Assembly: GCA_018666575.1 (NCBI GenBank)
Contig: JABIYX010000019.1
Span: 1 to 36,177 of the forward strand
DNA length: 36,177 nt
Source of the DNA: Methanobacteriota archaeon
GTDB taxonomy: Archaea; Thermoplasmatota; Poseidoniia; Poseidoniales; Poseidoniaceae
Reading direction: 5' to 3'
In this document: positions 8,630-18,003 of the stretch, piece by piece
How positions within the stretch are numbered: position 1 is the first letter of the stretch
How the letters are laid out: every line of letters begins with the position of its first letter
Made by a program: the position numbers and the translations under genes
Notes under the pieces: generated by a model
Told to the model about the DNA's origin: nothing
Seen by the model: the letters and a program-made list of their open reading frames with translations, nothing else
Database searches by the model: none

Positions 8630-9868
8630 ATGGACACCCTTGTTGAGACGCCTTGGGGCGAAGATTCTGAAGACGAAGAAGTGGTCGAACCGTCCCCTGA
8701 TGTTGAAGAAATCGACGAGATATCAAAGGATGATCCTTTGGAAGAAAAAGAAATTCATGATGTGCTCGCTCTCCCTATTCGTGCTAAACCACTCTTTCTG
8801 AATAACGAGGAAGATGTTGTTGAATTTACATTATCTGAGTCAAAAGATGGTTTAGAATCTGCTTCAATTATCGTTGGAGAAGGGTTGTTTCGGGTTGTCG
8901 AAACAAAAATGCATCAAGATGGAGTTCCACGTATCGATCTAAAGATGGCATTAGACAGTGAAGTCACTGGGTTCCAACATATTGTTGAGAAACCAACAGC
9001 GATCGAAATGGGAGTAAGTGGAGGCCTACTTCTTATTGGATTGATCTTGTGCATCTTTCCGTTTTCTTTTACGATGATTTTGGGTATTGCAACTATCTTA
9101 TTCGGAATTAAATTCGCTCCTAATTATTTAGAACGGCACCGTCTTGTATTTTCTTCCTGTGGAAACACACATGTGTATGAGATCAATCCAATCTACGTCT
9201 TTAAACCAACATTTCGGGCAAGTATGGCCTTAATCGGACCGGCATTAGCAGAATACATGAAAACAGGAGAAATTGATTCCTCCACTATTGATGAATTGCA
9301 TTTAGGTTTGAGAGCTCCGAGTCCTGCACATGAACCACTGCAAATAGCAGCGCCTCCTCAGTTGAATGAACAGATGCCTGTCGGGCCGCCAGCTCTCGTT
9401 GAAATTCCAGTTGCATCATCTTCTCCAATAATGGAAACGACTACTCCTAACATACAAACACAAACTCCAGCAGAAGTCGCACCTACAGAGGGAGAGACTG
9501 TCATAATTCCGGCGCCTCCACAGGCTATTCCGCAGCCAAACCCGCTGCCACCTCCACAGGCTATTCCGCAGCCAAACCCGCTGCCACCTCTACAGGCTAT
9601 TCCGCAGCCAAACCCGCTGCCAACTCCTCAGGCGATTCCACAACCTACTCCATTACCGCCACCACCTCAAATTGTGCCACAACCGACACCACTACCCCTC
9701 CCGCCAGCAATGCTTCCTTCACAGCCATCAATGCAGGGATTTGACACTGCATCCTTACCGTTGGATGCGCCGTTACCAGAAGCGCCTCGGATTCCTGTAG
9801 CTGCTGCTCCTCAAGAGCAAACAATTTCACAGGAAGAACAAGATGCACTAATGGATGAATTACTGTGA
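8630..9868 (+). CDS. Membrane protein with acidic N-terminus, TM hairpin and proline-rich tandem-repeat tail; function unknown
   Basis: TM hairpin GVSGGLLLIGLILCIFPFSFTMILGIATILFGIKFA; (P)PPQAIPQPNPLP repeats; C-terminal SQEEQDALMDELL. Confidence 0.65.
   Translation: MDTLVETPWGEDSEDEEVVEPSPDVEEIDEISKDDPLEEKEIHDVLALPIRAKPLFLNNEEDVVEFTLSESKDGLESASIIVGEGLFRVVETKMHQDGVPRIDLKMALDSEVTGFQHIVEKPTAIEMGVSGGLLLIGLILCIFPFSFTMILGIATILFGIKFAPNYLERHRLVFSSCGNTHVYEINPIYVFKPTFRASMALIGPALAEYMKTGEIDSSTIDELHLGLRAPSPAHEPLQIAAPPQLNEQMPVGPPALVEIPVASSSPIMETTTPNIQTQTPAEVAPTEGETVIIPAPPQAIPQPNPLPPPQAIPQPNPLPPLQAIPQPNPLPTPQAIPQPTPLPPPPQIVPQPTPLPLPPAMLPSQPSMQGFDTASLPLDAPLPEAPRIPVAAAPQEQTISQEEQDALMDELL
9515..9697 (+). repeat. 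In-frame tandem repeat, 36-bp unit (12 codons, PPQAIPQPNPLP), about 5 copies
   Basis: Copies at 9515-9550, 9551-9586 (identical) and 9587-9622 (one substitution), diverged copy 9623-9658, and a 39-bp degenerate copy 9659-9697. Confidence 0.9.
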
Positions 9869-12496
9869 TCAGTTGATGCCACCTGCGGCATTCAAATCTA
9901 ATGCATCAACAAGTCGTTGAACACTCTTCGTTAAGTCTCCTAGATTCGAGGGAGATGGAAGGGGAAGTGTGTCAGCAGCAAGTGGGACTTTGACTCCTGG
10001 CCCTGGTGTGCGTTGCAATGCATTACCCAATTGTATTGAGTCCTCAAGGAAATTTCCTGTCGCTCCAGAATGACGTGCTTCGAGTCGCATCCGAATCCAT
10101 TGTTGGTATTTCGGTAATACTTGTCCAATCTTATCAATCAGTACTGCGCGTTGGTCGTTTGAATCGTCCTCAAAAGGTAAAAGACGAAGTAAAAGACGGA
10201 ACATTCGGTCAACGCGGACATCTCTCGGTTCAACCCCTACATGCTCTGCAAGCGTTCTTCTGAGATGTTTTGTATCGAGTGCTCCTTGAGCATTAAACGC
10301 CATACCATCGGAAAGGGATAGTCGATCTAAAATGGTTTGAAATGCGTTTAGTAATCGCGGATTAACAGTGGTTTCTACAATTTGTTCTTGTTTTATGGAG
10401 CGTTGTTGAACTGGTTTTTCTTGAGGTTGTTCTATAACGATGGGATTGGAAGGCTGAGTAATGACTTCTTTTTTACTTTCAATTTCTTTTACCGCAGGTT
10501 CTAGGATTTCAGGTTCTGCTTCTTCTTCCATAGCTTCAAGGATTGCTTCTTGTGCATCTTCGAGGGTCGTTTGTGGTTGAATCTTTATTGGCTTTTTTAT
10601 TGGAATTTGATTTCCTTTTTTAGGAAGGAGAACTGGCCTTTGAGTCGGCGCCCATAATGGGTAAGTGAAATCATCGTCTTCGATTGGTCGGCTCGATAAA
10701 TGACGAATAAGGGCAGGAATTTGGGTTTCGATGCCTTTGAGAGATATTGGGTTTCGAATCATCTCAGATATTTCAAGACCTTTTGTCACATCCCTTCGCC
10801 AGTCTAGGGCAGAAAGCCTTCTTTGGATTTTAGAAATGTTGGAAATTACGCCCCTAGAAGATGAAAATTGTTGAATAAATCGTCTCGGATCTGAATCTGC
10901 TAATGCGGCAAGTTCTCCAATATTCCAACCTTGAGACTCGAGTGATTGAAGTTCATGCTGTGCATTGCTAATTATTCTGGAAGAAGAATGTTCAATCTGG
11001 TGGCTTTGTCCTTGTCGTTCTATCGAAGCAATCGCTTGCTCAAAAGAGTGGAGATCGGAGAAATCTGGTTCCTTTGTCGTTTTACCCTCTCTCATGGAAT
11101 GACGCCATTCCCGCTCTAACATACGTCGATGACGGGTATTTCTTAGAGTGCGTTTCTCGATATAGTCTTCCATTTCGGATAGAATCTCTGTACCCAAGTC
11201 TGCTGTTTGAAGAAGGATTGTTCGTTGTTCAACATCTTCTTCGCCACCTAATGAAGTATCAAGATTGAACAATGAATCCATCAATTTAGACGCCTTTTCT
11301 AGATGAGGTGTGTATAATGTGAGCTCTGCTAAAGCAGACCGGGGCTCTTCAGTAGCTTTGTATCGCCAAATGTCCAAGTCGAATCCGTATTGTTCCCAGT
11401 GTTCAATAATTGAAGCAGTCTGAAGTTCAAGGTTTGTCCATTCTTGTTCTAGCTCCTCTATTTTCTCAAGAAATGTTTCTGTGTGCTCAAGTTTACCAGC
11501 AATATTCTGGATTTCGTTATTCTCTAATTCCCAGGATTTGGAAATCATCTCCCATCGTTCCATAGCAGTAGAGTGAATATTGAACGATTGTTCAATCTCT
11601 GGCAACATATGCTCCCACTCAAGTAATTCAGACGGTTCAATTCGAGTGGTTGAATGATAAGTGAATCCCAAGTTGTTCCAATTTGCTAGAATTCCATTCA
11701 TTTCTGCAAGACGTTCTTTGAGATGGTGAGTGATTGTCTGGATATTCTTCTCAATCTTTTCCATCGATTCTGAATCCTCAATTTCAAGATCATGTGCTCG
11801 TTTTTCCAGTTTTTCAGAGAGTATTGGGTCGAAGGGTTGAATGGAGTTTTTTATCTCTAGCAAAATGTATTCTTTGCGATCGGAAATTGTTTGATAGTGT
11901 TCTACCTTCGAAAGTTGTTCGATAAAATTCCCTTTTGGTTTCTCGATATCGAACCCTTGTTTGAGCAAGGTAGATACTGCTTCATCCAACATTAGTCGCT
12001 GTCGTGCTTCGCTTTCTTCTATTTTGGAAACTTCATGAAGTATTTCCTCATAGGTTTCGGGTTCTGCTAAGAATGGTGTCAACAGTTGTATTGCAGGCCA
12101 ACTCGATTCATCAAATGATGAAAATTTTTCCAACAAATCCCAATATTGATTCTCTTTCTGATGATCTGAAATCCATAGAGCATGGTATCGAAAACAAGCG
12201 GACTCCCATGGTAAATTTGTTGCACTCCATTCAACAAATTCACGTTCGACATCTTCTGTATTGAAGGGATTTGTTAGGCGGTCTCGATAAACGTCCTCCA
12301 CCTCTGCTAAAACTAGTCGCTTTCTCAATGTTTCACATCGATGAATAATTGCTTCTACATCAGCGATATCGGACAATCTGATACTCCCATTGAAATGATT
12401 TGAAATCGCTTCGTAGTCATATCCATTATCGGACCACGACGAGGCATATTCCTCTAAATCCTTGAAAGATGAAGAAGTTGTCTCATCGCTCGACAT
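9869..12496 (-). CDS. 875-aa coiled-coil-rich protein with degenerate 'W-x3-G-[YFW]' repeats; function unknown
   Basis: Single long ORF with ATG, extended Glu/Leu heptad-like segments and repeated WSDNGYD / LKQGFD / WNNLGFT / WEQYGFD / ESQGWN motifs. Confidence 0.75.
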   Translation of the reverse strand: MSSDETTSSSFKDLEEYASSWSDNGYDYEAISNHFNGSIRLSDIADVEAIIHRCETLRKRLVLAEVEDVYRDRLTNPFNTEDVEREFVEWSATNLPWESACFRYHALWISDHQKENQYWDLLEKFSSFDESSWPAIQLLTPFLAEPETYEEILHEVSKIEESEARQRLMLDEAVSTLLKQGFDIEKPKGNFIEQLSKVEHYQTISDRKEYILLEIKNSIQPFDPILSEKLEKRAHDLEIEDSESMEKIEKNIQTITHHLKERLAEMNGILANWNNLGFTYHSTTRIEPSELLEWEHMLPEIEQSFNIHSTAMERWEMISKSWELENNEIQNIAGKLEHTETFLEKIEELEQEWTNLELQTASIIEHWEQYGFDLDIWRYKATEEPRSALAELTLYTPHLEKASKLMDSLFNLDTSLGGEEDVEQRTILLQTADLGTEILSEMEDYIEKRTLRNTRHRRMLEREWRHSMREGKTTKEPDFSDLHSFEQAIASIERQGQSHQIEHSSSRIISNAQHELQSLESQGWNIGELAALADSDPRRFIQQFSSSRGVISNISKIQRRLSALDWRRDVTKGLEISEMIRNPISLKGIETQIPALIRHLSSRPIEDDDFTYPLWAPTQRPVLLPKKGNQIPIKKPIKIQPQTTLEDAQEAILEAMEEEAEPEILEPAVKEIESKKEVITQPSNPIVIEQPQEKPVQQRSIKQEQIVETTVNPRLLNAFQTILDRLSLSDGMAFNAQGALDTKHLRRTLAEHVGVEPRDVRVDRMFRLLLRLLPFEDDSNDQRAVLIDKIGQVLPKYQQWIRMRLEARHSGATGNFLEDSIQLGNALQRTPGPGVKVPLAADTLPLPSPSNLGDLTKSVQRLVDALDLNAAGGIN

Positions 12497-12666
12497 GGGT
12501 TCACCTATCGTAGCAAAATACGGCTTAGTCTTTCAATGTGAGCCGTCTTTTGATGGTATTTTGTTGAAATGAGAGGGGCTGGAGATGGGCGGGCCCTTCC
12601 AAAAACGACATATGAACTGTCAATTATACCGCAGGACATAAAGGCAGACTGTGTGCTTTCAGAGTA

Positions 12667-14952
12667 ATGGAACCAATATCAATTACTTTGTTCAGTCTAT
12701 TCATCATAACTGGATGTGGGCTTGGATGGCAGATTTTTGCTGCTCGGGAGGCCCTTCAAGCAGTTGTTGATCGCACAATGGTTCTCTCTGAATCTCAAGG
12801 AGCGCATGCAAAGCAAACAACAGAGGCTGTATCTGCTCTTCAAGATAAAATTCAATCCTATGATGCCTTGATTCAAGCTTTGCGTTCAACTCAACCTGAA
12901 ATTGATAGTGGGGTTGATGCTTTTCAAAATATTCAGAATTTAAAAATCGAAGAAGAAGACCCACTCAGTTCATCGATTACTGCAATTAAATCTGTTTGTT
13001 CAATAATCTCGGTATCAGAAATTACCCCTGATCTAACCGTTATGCAAACCTCTCTTGCTGATCGTTTATTCGGAGTGTTAGAATCACGAGAAATATCTGC
13101 AGAAGCATTGCACTTAGATGGTCGCCAAGCACTTCAACTCGGAATATGCGCACTTCACCTTCAAAAATTAGATTGGGCGTCTGCTGCATTCGGAACTGCT
13201 CATCAATCCTTACCAGGTAACGACATTGTACTACAGGGATTGGAACAAATTGCTCTACTCAAATCAGATGAAGTACTACGTCAGCATTGGCTTGAAGCCA
13301 GATTGCGTAATGATCCCGACAATCCTGAATTGTTGAGAACCCAAGCACACATCCTTGTTCGTCAAGGAGACGAAGGTGCTGAAAAGGCTGTTCGTCGATT
13401 GGAGGCCTTAGGTGTTGACACTCCCGCTGACCGCTCTCTTCTGTCAGGACTTCGACATCGTGCAGGCTCTCCAAATGAGGCGATTGAAGCAATCGAGCAG
13501 GCACTGGAAGAAGACAATCAAAAACCCGATTATTGGCTCCATTATGCTCTCCTATTGAGGGGAGAAGGGGAGAATGAACGTTCTTTGGAGGCCGTTGACA
13601 GTTGCTTAAATCTTGATCGGCAGGTTGGAGATGCGTGGGCTCTTCGAGCAGAACTCCTCAGCACCCGTAACGGTCGTGAGGCTGAGGCGTTGAAAGCTGC
13701 TATTCACGCTGTTGCGCTTGAATGTGGTGGTGCAAAAATCATCCTATTGAAGGCAGACCTTCTAGCAGAAAGTGGTGATTTAATTGGTTCTGAAACATGT
13801 CTTGAACAGGCTGTCGAGAAATATCCAATGGATCCTGAATTACGCAGTATTGTAGCCTCGAGAAGATTGGCAGAAGGTCGAATTGATGCGGCCCAGGCAT
13901 TGCTTGATAATACGCCGCAAATAATTGATCATCCTGAACTTCATATCGTAGAGGGCCGACTTCATCTTGCTCGAGCCGATCGAACAAGAGATGGAACTGG
14001 TGAGACTGATAAACTTCTACTTTCTTCTGCAATTGAGTCATTCAACGCAGCGTTGTCTATGAATAGAGAACTTGGGGTTGCATGGCTGGGGCTTGCTCGA
14101 ACACAACGATTGTTGAAGAATACTGATGAAGCCAACGAGTCTCTTGTTCGTGCACGAAGATTGTTAGGTGACACTGAAGCATCTGTATCTGTAGAATCTG
14201 CACTTCTTGCAATTGATATGGATGACTTGAATGCTGCTACTCGCTACATTGATGCTGCTGGAATCCAAGGAACTAGCACGACAATTTCGTATGTTCGAGG
14301 GAATATTGCAATTCGACTCGGAGAACTTGATCGGGCTGTCAGTCTTTACAATGAAGTCCTAGAGGAGAATCCTAAGCATATTCGAGCCCGTCTAAATCGT
14401 ATCAGTTGTCATTTAGCATTGAATCAAGCAGTCGAAGCAAAAAGCGATGCTGTGACGCTTCTTTCTCTCGCTCCTGAATTAACTGTTGCAGTGTTCGCGC
14501 GTGCTGATGCTCAATCGAGACTCGGTGAATGGGAGGATGCGAAAGATGGGTTCAAGACTGTTATAGAAAAAGCGCCTCATCACCATCAAGCGCTTACCAA
14601 ACTTGCAGCATGTTACATCGCTCTTGATCGACATGAACGCGCTGAAGCACCTCTAAACGAGGCTCTTCGTATCGCCCCGGAATTTAGTGATGCATGGCAT
14701 CAACGAGGGTTGCTCTATCTTGAATGGGATCGACTAGAAAATGCCCTTGGAGACTTTGAAGCCGCTATTCGTGCCGACGGAAACCACCTTGAAGCAAGAC
14801 TTCGTGCTGCTGCAATCCATCATACTCATGGAAAAGTCGACATGGCTTCCGCTGCTTGGAGAGGGATACTTGCAATTGAGCCCGACCACCCAGTGGCTCG
14901 AGCGAGACTCAATGAATGTGAGCAGCAGTTGGCAACAACAACCACACGATGA
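12667..14952 (+). CDS. N-terminally membrane-anchored TPR-repeat protein
   Basis: N-terminal TM (ITLFSLFIITGCGLGWQIF), then many 34-residue TPR-like units (e.g. AWHQRGLLYLEWDRLENALGDFEAAIRADGNH). Confidence 0.85.
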   Translation: MEPISITLFSLFIITGCGLGWQIFAAREALQAVVDRTMVLSESQGAHAKQTTEAVSALQDKIQSYDALIQALRSTQPEIDSGVDAFQNIQNLKIEEEDPLSSSITAIKSVCSIISVSEITPDLTVMQTSLADRLFGVLESREISAEALHLDGRQALQLGICALHLQKLDWASAAFGTAHQSLPGNDIVLQGLEQIALLKSDEVLRQHWLEARLRNDPDNPELLRTQAHILVRQGDEGAEKAVRRLEALGVDTPADRSLLSGLRHRAGSPNEAIEAIEQALEEDNQKPDYWLHYALLLRGEGENERSLEAVDSCLNLDRQVGDAWALRAELLSTRNGREAEALKAAIHAVALECGGAKIILLKADLLAESGDLIGSETCLEQAVEKYPMDPELRSIVASRRLAEGRIDAAQALLDNTPQIIDHPELHIVEGRLHLARADRTRDGTGETDKLLLSSAIESFNAALSMNRELGVAWLGLARTQRLLKNTDEANESLVRARRLLGDTEASVSVESALLAIDMDDLNAATRYIDAAGIQGTSTTISYVRGNIAIRLGELDRAVSLYNEVLEENPKHIRARLNRISCHLALNQAVEAKSDAVTLLSLAPELTVAVFARADAQSRLGEWEDAKDGFKTVIEKAPHHHQALTKLAACYIALDRHERAEAPLNEALRIAPEFSDAWHQRGLLYLEWDRLENALGDFEAAIRADGNHLEARLRAAAIHHTHGKVDMASAAWRGILAIEPDHPVARARLNECEQQLATTTTR

Positions 14953-14991
14953 AAAGCGAAGACCTAAGAATTAGGTCGTCAGGCACGTAGT

Positions 14992-15531
14992 ATGACCCTT
15001 CAAGTTGGAGACAAAGCGCCTGATTATTCACTGAAAAACTCAAACCTAGAAGTAGGCGGAGAAACACTTTCACTCTCAAATTCCTTGAATGAGAACGGCT
15101 GTGTTGTCGTATTCGAATGCAATCATTGCCCATACGTCGTTGCTAGCGTAGACCGAATTAACGCCATGTCTGACTACTGCAGCGAGCGAGAGATTGGGTT
15201 TGTCGGGATTAATTCAAATGACCCTGTTAATTATCCTGCGGATTCGTTTGAAAATATGGTAAAGCGTGCTCAGAAAGGCATGCCATATCCATACCTCCAT
15301 GACCCAACGCAGGTAACTGCAACAGCATGGGGTGCAGAAAGAACTCCAGAATTTTTCTTGTTAAATTCAGAAGGCATTGTCGTATATCATGGACGCATGG
15401 ACGATAGTCCTCGAGATCCTACACAGGTTACAACATCTGAATTGAAAGATGCTATTGATGCAATGGTTTCTGGCGTTACCCCTGCAGTAGTTTCAACTGA
15501 ATCAATCGGTTGTTCTGTTAAGTGGAAGTGA
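14992..15531 (+). CDS. Thioredoxin-fold (AhpC/TSA/redoxin-like) protein
   Basis: LQVGDKAPDYSL, VVFECNHCPYVVASVDRINAM, FVGINSNDPVNYPADSFENM, TPEFFLLNSEGIVVYHGRMDD. Confidence 0.82.
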   Translation: MTLQVGDKAPDYSLKNSNLEVGGETLSLSNSLNENGCVVVFECNHCPYVVASVDRINAMSDYCSEREIGFVGINSNDPVNYPADSFENMVKRAQKGMPYPYLHDPTQVTATAWGAERTPEFFLLNSEGIVVYHGRMDDSPRDPTQVTTSELKDAIDAMVSGVTPAVVSTESIGCSVKWK

Positions 15532-15535
15532 TGAT

Positions 15536-16054
15536 TTGAGCGGTTGCATTCGTCAATGTGACTGGGATGATTATGACGTGTGTAGAAGCTGTGGAACCGA
15601 CTATTCCCCTCCAAAAACCGAAACTCCTCCAAAGAAACTCAGACCGTTTCACCTTGCCTTTCCAGTAGATGATCTCACCTCAGCAAAGAAATTCTACACC
15701 GAAGTCCTTGGTTGCTCAATCGGTAGGGAAAAGGAAGAGTCGTGTGTTTTCAACTTCTATGGTCATCAAATAGTGGCTCATAAAGTAACTGAAATGCCCG
15801 ATGTTTCGGTTAGTCCCGTTGATGGAAAGGAAATACCAGCATTGCATTTTGGCCTCGTAATGGAATGGGAAGATTGGCATCAATTGAAAAATAAATTAGA
15901 ATCAAATCATACTGAATTCGTAATCGGCCCTTATACACGTTATGAAAATCAACCAGGTTCACAAGCCACGATGTTCGTCAAAGATCCATCTGGAAATCAT
16001 CTGGAATTCAAATCATTCAAAGATGATAACGCTATATTCGACACATCTTGGTAA
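15536..16054 (+). CDS. DUF1289-like Cys motif fused to a VOC (glyoxalase/bleomycin-resistance) domain
   Basis: TTG start; CIRQCDWDDYDVCRSC (C-x3-C-x7-C-x2-C), then HLAFPVDDLTSAKKFYTEVLGCSIG ... FVKDPSGNHLEFKSF. Confidence 0.78.
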   Translation: MSGCIRQCDWDDYDVCRSCGTDYSPPKTETPPKKLRPFHLAFPVDDLTSAKKFYTEVLGCSIGREKEESCVFNFYGHQIVAHKVTEMPDVSVSPVDGKEIPALHFGLVMEWEDWHQLKNKLESNHTEFVIGPYTRYENQPGSQATMFVKDPSGNHLEFKSFKDDNAIFDTSW

Positions 16055-16055
16055 T

Positions 16056-16874
16056 CTATTCGCTCTCTGTGAGTTGCTCCCTAAGCAATTCAATCTGTTG
16101 AGAAAGCTCAGTAATGTTTTGATTAATTCGACGCATTTCGGTGTTTGTTCCTTCTTCTGAATCTGCTTCTAAAGCAACAACTGTGTTCGTAAAAATAGCC
16201 ACGAACATATTCAAGAAAGTAAACGTAGTCATGAAGATGAAGACAACGAAATACGCCCCAACCCACCAGCCTTCCGTTTCAATTAAATTTCGTACAATTC
16301 CATTTGACCATGATTCCAAAGTCATAACTTGAAAGAGAGAAAATAAGGACTTTCCTAAGGACCCAAAATAAGTTGCTCCGTCGGGTCCAGAATTTTGGAA
16401 GAGGACTGTAGAGAGGACTGCAAATACGTAAATCACGACCATGAGTAAAGTGGCAACAGCTGTTAAACCTCGAACAGAATAGAATAGTGATTCTGCAACT
16501 AGTTTTAGTTCGGGAATTCTCGAAACGAGCCTGAACGCTCTTAGAACCCTGAATACTCGGAACACCCGGAATACTCCTGATGAGGGGAATAATGCTATTG
16601 CGACAATGATAAAATCAAACAAGCACCACGGATCTCGGAAGAAGTCAAATCTCATCGCATATATCTTGAACAAAATTTCTGTGACAAAAATCGACATAAA
16701 AAACCAATCGAGGTAAAGAAGAAAATTATTTCCTTTGGAACCCCAATCATATGTTTCAAAACCTATTGAAATTGAACTAGCAAGAATTGCGATGAATACG
16801 ATATTGTTAAATCGCTCAGAATCTACAATTTGACGCACTCTGGAACGTTCGATAGGAATTGTCAAATTTTGCAT
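16056..16874 (-). CDS. BacNav/NaChBac-type voltage-gated cation (sodium) channel
   Basis: Six TM segments; S4 RVFRVFRVLRAFRLVSR with Arg every third residue; pore FQVMTLESWSNGIVR; S6 FTFLNMFVAIFTNTV; C-terminal coiled coil. Confidence 0.9.
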   Translation of the reverse strand: MQNLTIPIERSRVRQIVDSERFNNIVFIAILASSISIGFETYDWGSKGNNFLLYLDWFFMSIFVTEILFKIYAMRFDFFRDPWCLFDFIIVAIALFPSSGVFRVFRVFRVLRAFRLVSRIPELKLVAESLFYSVRGLTAVATLLMVVIYVFAVLSTVLFQNSGPDGATYFGSLGKSLFSLFQVMTLESWSNGIVRNLIETEGWWVGAYFVVFIFMTTFTFLNMFVAIFTNTVVALEADSEEGTNTEMRRINQNITELSQQIELLREQLTESE

Positions 16875-17054
16875 GTCGTTCCTTATGCAAGAAAGAATAT
16901 CAACTCTTTCCCGCCGAATTTAGAAAGATTGCTTTCTTTCAATTACTTGGAAGTGCTCAGCTTAAAGCGACGGTTTATGTGAACATATTTGATTCGTGTA
17001 ACAATTAATAGCATCGTTAGGTTTATTGCCATTAATTATCGAGCGTGAATTAGT

Positions 17055-17690
17055 ATGGAATTCAATGACCTTCACGATTCTGAGAATATCTATCTCTATG
17101 CTGGTGACCTTCCAGAGGGTAATCGAGAGAATGTGCCTTTCATCGGCCTGACATTGAAGCCTGAGGCGGAATGGTGGAATGAATTCCACATTAATCACGA
17201 CGTCACAGCGATGATAGATTTGCCCGATAACAGCGTAGATATATTTCAATCAGAAGATGTTTTTGAACATATTGAATACGATCAGTTAAAATCCACCATC
17301 AACGAGATTTATCGGGTTTTAAAGCCAGGAGGTTTGTTTCGACTTTCCATGCCCGATTATCGATGTGATATTCTCTATGAAAGGTCAAAAAAGGATAAAA
17401 ATGGCAATATTATTTTTGATTGGGGTGGTGGTGGCAAGTACCACAGAAGAAAGAAAAAGGTTGTTGGTGGAGGGCATGTTTGGTTCCCAAAGTACGAAAC
17501 AACTCGGGCTTTATTGGAAAGTACAGAATTTACCGATCTCGATTTTTTGCACTATTACGACACCGATGGAACTCCAGTCCTCAACAAAATAGATTATTCA
17601 AAATGTTTAGTTGGACGGACTCCTGATTTTGATGAACGGGTTTCTTCACCGAGGCGACCGATGTCAATAGTTGTCGATTGTCGTAAATAA
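17055..17690 (+). CDS. SAM-dependent methyltransferase (Methyltransf_11-like)
   Basis: LPDNSVDIFQSEDVFEHIEYDQLKSTINEIYRVLKPGGLFRLSMPDY. Confidence 0.78.
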   Translation: MEFNDLHDSENIYLYAGDLPEGNRENVPFIGLTLKPEAEWWNEFHINHDVTAMIDLPDNSVDIFQSEDVFEHIEYDQLKSTINEIYRVLKPGGLFRLSMPDYRCDILYERSKKDKNGNIIFDWGGGGKYHRRKKKVVGGGHVWFPKYETTRALLESTEFTDLDFLHYYDTDGTPVLNKIDYSKCLVGRTPDFDERVSSPRRPMSIVVDCRK

Positions 17691-18003
17691 TTGCAGTAGA
17701 TGTTGATCAATAGGTACCTGAACTACGTTTTCCTTCCTTGATTACGCCCCCACAAACCAGCGTTTTCCTATGTCTGGACAGTTCGGCCTAGAACTCCTTT
17801 AGAAGATTCTTATCCTTCGATCAATGGGCATCGTTCATCATCAAGTTCTATGACGTGTGTTGCCCAAAGATATCCTGTTCGTGCAACCATTATTCTTTCA
17901 TCGCTTTGCATATTCTCAATAGTTAATATCTCACTGTTCCATTATCAAACTATTGAACACATTCCATCAAAGAATTGAGATATGGAGAGTTGGTGGGCAA
18001 AGT

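Noticed and set aside
8119-8637. 172-aa minus-strand ORF
   Set aside because: Antisense to the conserved dnaG; no domain.
9515-9697. CRISPR-like array of about 36-bp repeats
   Set aside because: Units are contiguous with no spacers and translate in frame as a proline-rich repeat.
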